Below, piece by piece: positions 61,875 to 64,000 of a stretch of 64,000 nucleotides of DNA. This DNA is from Sambucus nigra (lineage: Eukaryota; Streptophyta; Magnoliopsida; Dipsacales; Adoxaceae), in assembly GCA_949130495.1 (NCBI GenBank), contig OX422222.1, positions 102,041,709-102,105,708 of the forward strand. Direction: 5' to 3'. The first letter of the stretch is position 1. Each line of letters begins with the position of its first letter. The notes beneath the pieces are model-generated. The model had not been told where the DNA came from and made no database searches. It saw nothing but the letters and a program-made list of their open reading frames with translations. A program made the translations under genes and the position numbers.

Positions 61875-62467
61875 TGTTGATGTAAAAAATTAGATCATTC
61901 TAATTATTCAATCACAGATAAATAAATGAGACAAAGAATTTTTAAAGTGGTTCAGCCTTATAAGAATGGCCTACGCCCACTAATATATTATTGCTGAGTG
62001 TTTGGGAATTCTCGATTACAAGATCTATCAAGAAATTCCGGTCCCTTTACAATGAGGATTGTACAATGTATTTATAGCCCTAAGGCTGTAATGTGAAAGG
62101 GTAATACATTAAATGATGTACATATGAAAAGGTAATACATTCAATGCCCTTTTTGAGTGAGCGTCTGGATGATGAGCATTTTAATGAACAGTCAAACTGT
62201 TGGTTATCCTGTTATTAATGCTTTGTTCGAGATGCAGCTCGGACCGCTTGAGTTGCTCGGACCACCTAAGCTTCTTGGTACTAAGGAGTTCCTCAGAGCG
62301 TGTGAGTTCCTCGGAGCGCATGAGTTCCTCGGAGCGTATGAGTTCCTCGGGGAAGCAGTGCTCCTCGTTGTAGTGTGGTTCCTCAGAAGTATTTGTTGTT
62401 GCTATGCAGATTGCCACATGTCTTCATTCAATTGGGCCATGTCAGCAGATTAAATTTGGTATCAACA
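61875..62467 (+). repeat. 5' LTR (593 bp) of a nested LTR element with a PF04195-like gene
   Basis: It starts TGTTGAT and ends ATCAACA, a perfect 7 bp terminal inverted repeat. A TATA-like TGTATTTATAG lies near 62068. An 18 bp unit (GAGTTCCTCGGAGCG plus three bases) repeats 3.7 times at 62286-62352. The bases after the end (GAAGCCC) do not match those before the start (GCAGG), so this is not a solo LTR. A TGGTATCA word (62458-62465) overlaps the LTR end and could be the start of the primer site; the exact border is therefore uncertain by a few bases. Confidence 0.7.
62286..62352. repeat. 18 bp tandem repeat in the LTR
   Basis: Units start at 62286, 62304, 62322 and 62340 (the last partial) and differ at one to three positions. 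Confidence 0.85.
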
Positions 62468-62960
62468 GAAGCCCCCAATGTTTCATAGTTCGAAATTTGA
62501 GGAGTATGGAACATTCTTTCTCGGAATATGATAGCTTTAAATAGTCCTCCTGATTTTTAGGAGTGTTTCCCTTGTATTTATTTTTCTTTCCAAATTCGTA
62601 GAATCAGTTTTTTTTTTGAATTTTCACAACCGCCTCGATCTTTGCGTATTTTTTTTGTCCTTTTAGCCGCCGGTAGCGTAATCGTTTCTTCTCGCTTCGA
62701 TTGACGCACCCTTTTTGTTCCTCTAGCCGCCTGTACCGTAATTGTTTCTTTTTGTAATCATTACTTTACCATTTCCCAAGGTAAGGTATTTAAACTTCAC
62801 AGACACTCCCATCGTCTTCTACCTTTTCAAATTTGTATCTTCGAGTTTTTCATCGTCTCTTTCTCTCCTGTGTATTCATCTCTTCCATCGTTCGTTGTCA
62901 TCAGATCCACTCTTTTCCTGTAAGATTTTCTTCCTTCTTCTTCATTTTCCTTTATTCACC

Positions 62961-64000
62961 ATGGTTTACCCTATTGAATCTCTTGATAAATTTCGCTCTG
63001 ATTTTTCCATTCCCTCTTGGGTTATTTTGGAAGAGCTTTCTGAGCCTTCTGATTATTTCCGTTTAGCTGAGGGACATTGGTTCCCCAGTCTCTTTATTGC
63101 TGAGTGTGGATTTTCTTTTCCACCAAATCCCTTGTGCCTGGAATTCTGTCAGTACTTTGACGTTGTTCCTGCGAGAATAGCCCCCAATTCATGGAGAATA
63201 GTTAATGGGGTGCATAGGTTAAATCAGATCCATGGAACTCGCATAGGGATTCCATAAATTATGTTCAGTTATAGATGGGCAGTTAATGATAACATTTTTT
63301 ATTTGAAAACTAGATTTTTTAATAGGGCCTTAGTAGTCAATCTCCCTGATGCCAATAGGGATTATTTTGAGCATGGGGTTGTCATAAAAAATTGGCAACA
63401 TGCTCCTCTATCAGGAGATGAAGTTTACCAGGGTCCTAGATTCCCTCCCTATGGCAATGGGATAGGTCATTCTTATTTCATTTTATTTATTTTGAAATTA
63501 TGCTTCTTTTATATTTGATAAAATGTGTCACTGATGGCAATGTTTATTTATTTATTTGCAGTTGACAGTAAAAGAAAGTGTCCCAAGGAAGCAGATGTTA
63601 ATATAAGACACTTGAAACTTATCTGGAGTCTGCATCAAAGTTTTGCCGACGAGAACATTAGGTCGACTTCATATCTGTTGCAATACAAGAGCTACACAAC
63701 CTCTTTTACTGCTCGTCCAGTAATAAGTGAATCAGAGCATGTACCAGCTTCTACTAGCTCCTCACCTGAATCTCACATCCCTTTAAGTGAAAGGATGAAG
63801 AGAAGAAGACCTCCCACTCTCTTCGAGAAGCCTGCCTCTGGTTCTGGAGAGGCAAAAAGAAGTAAAGTCGATGTCCCAGGGGAGGGGACAAAGAAAAATA
63901 ATGCACCTTCCTCGGCTGCTGTCGTGAAGGTTGCCGAGAAGCCTGTAGTGGCTCCGAGCAGGTCTGCTTCTCCTGGAGGGGTGATTGTAATATCACCGAC
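62961..64000 (+). pseudogene. 'Putative gypsy-type transposon' (PF04195-like) protein, two exons, one in-frame stop, runs off the window
   Basis: Exon 1 (62961-63465) starts at an ATG preceded by CACC and includes FRSDFSIPSWVI, ECGFSFPPNPLCLEF and CQYFDVVPARIAPNSWRI. This is the pattern of the Transposase_28 / 'putative gypsy type transposon' domain found next to plant LTR elements; its biochemical role is unknown. TAA at 63255-63257 interrupts the frame, which continues with FSYRWAVNDN and PDANRDYFEHG. A 96 bp intron (63466-63561, GT...TTTGCAG) is inferred because joining restores one frame that stays open to the window end. Exon 2 is rich in serine, proline and basic residues (SERMKRRRPP, EAKRSKVD), which may be a nuclear-localisation segment. 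Exon 2 lacks a nearby ATG and is easily missed. If the TAA is real, only a 98-residue peptide is made. Confidence 0.72.

Noticed and set aside
62157..62453. 98-codon frame with LGAHEFLGAYEFLG repeats
   Set aside because: It reflects the 18 bp tandem repeat inside the nested LTR and ends at the LTR border; no domain recognised.

Overview
The window looks like repeat-rich intergenic DNA from a flowering plant nuclear genome, probably a eudicot. The evidence is several classes of plant LTR retrotransposon with initiator-tRNA-Met primer sites, Mutator-like, hAT and Helitron-type DNA transposons, and broken fragments of plant genes (RhoGAP, Myb/SANT-like, aldose 1-epimerase, class IV HD-Zip, TRM6). 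I see no intact host gene and no RNA gene. All calls were made by eye. Domain names come from motif recognition, not searches.

Layout. (1) 1-9522: a Ty3/gypsy chromovirus-type (Tekay-like) element with 2.9 kb LTRs. Its 5' LTR is cut by the window edge, and its gag-pol is disabled by a handful of point lesions. (2) 9523-22805: a mosaic of diverged gene fragments, a ~160 bp tandem repeat family at two places, and a fold-back-like repetitive region. (3) 22806-30432: a 7.6 kb Mutator-like element with inverted-repeat ends and a perfect 9 bp target-site duplication (TSD). It holds exon-like pieces and a Helitron-type 3' end. (4) 30705-35314: a cluster of further DNA transposons, most confirmed by their TSDs: a 1.4 kb MULE made of AAAACAGTTTT-type palindromes, a hAT element, and two MULE-type MITEs, with a ~178 bp tandem array among them. 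(5) 35324-37728: a minus-strand Ty3/gypsy (Tat-like) pol relic, interrupted by a copia-type solo LTR with a perfect 5 bp TSD.

(6) 37729-61172 is the most striking part. It is a head-to-tail array of eight LTRs separated by seven short non-coding internal domains (about 0.58 kb, PBS to polypurine tract), period ~3.0 kb, with no TSDs between units. It is a tandemly amplified non-autonomous LTR retrotransposon whose LTRs are four times longer than its inside. One unit carries two fold-back elements in its AT microsatellite. (7) 61173-64000: the last LTR is broken by another LTR element, itself broken at 61875 by an element carrying a spliced gene of the 'putative gypsy-type transposon' family (PF04195-like) that runs off the window.

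The genes do not form a pathway; the window records nested insertion, gene-fragment capture and unequal recombination. The first element's pol shows which enzymes a non-autonomous family like the array would need in trans. The two families share the primer tRNA, LTR-end design and a short motif before the polypurine tract, but nothing here proves that one mobilised the other.
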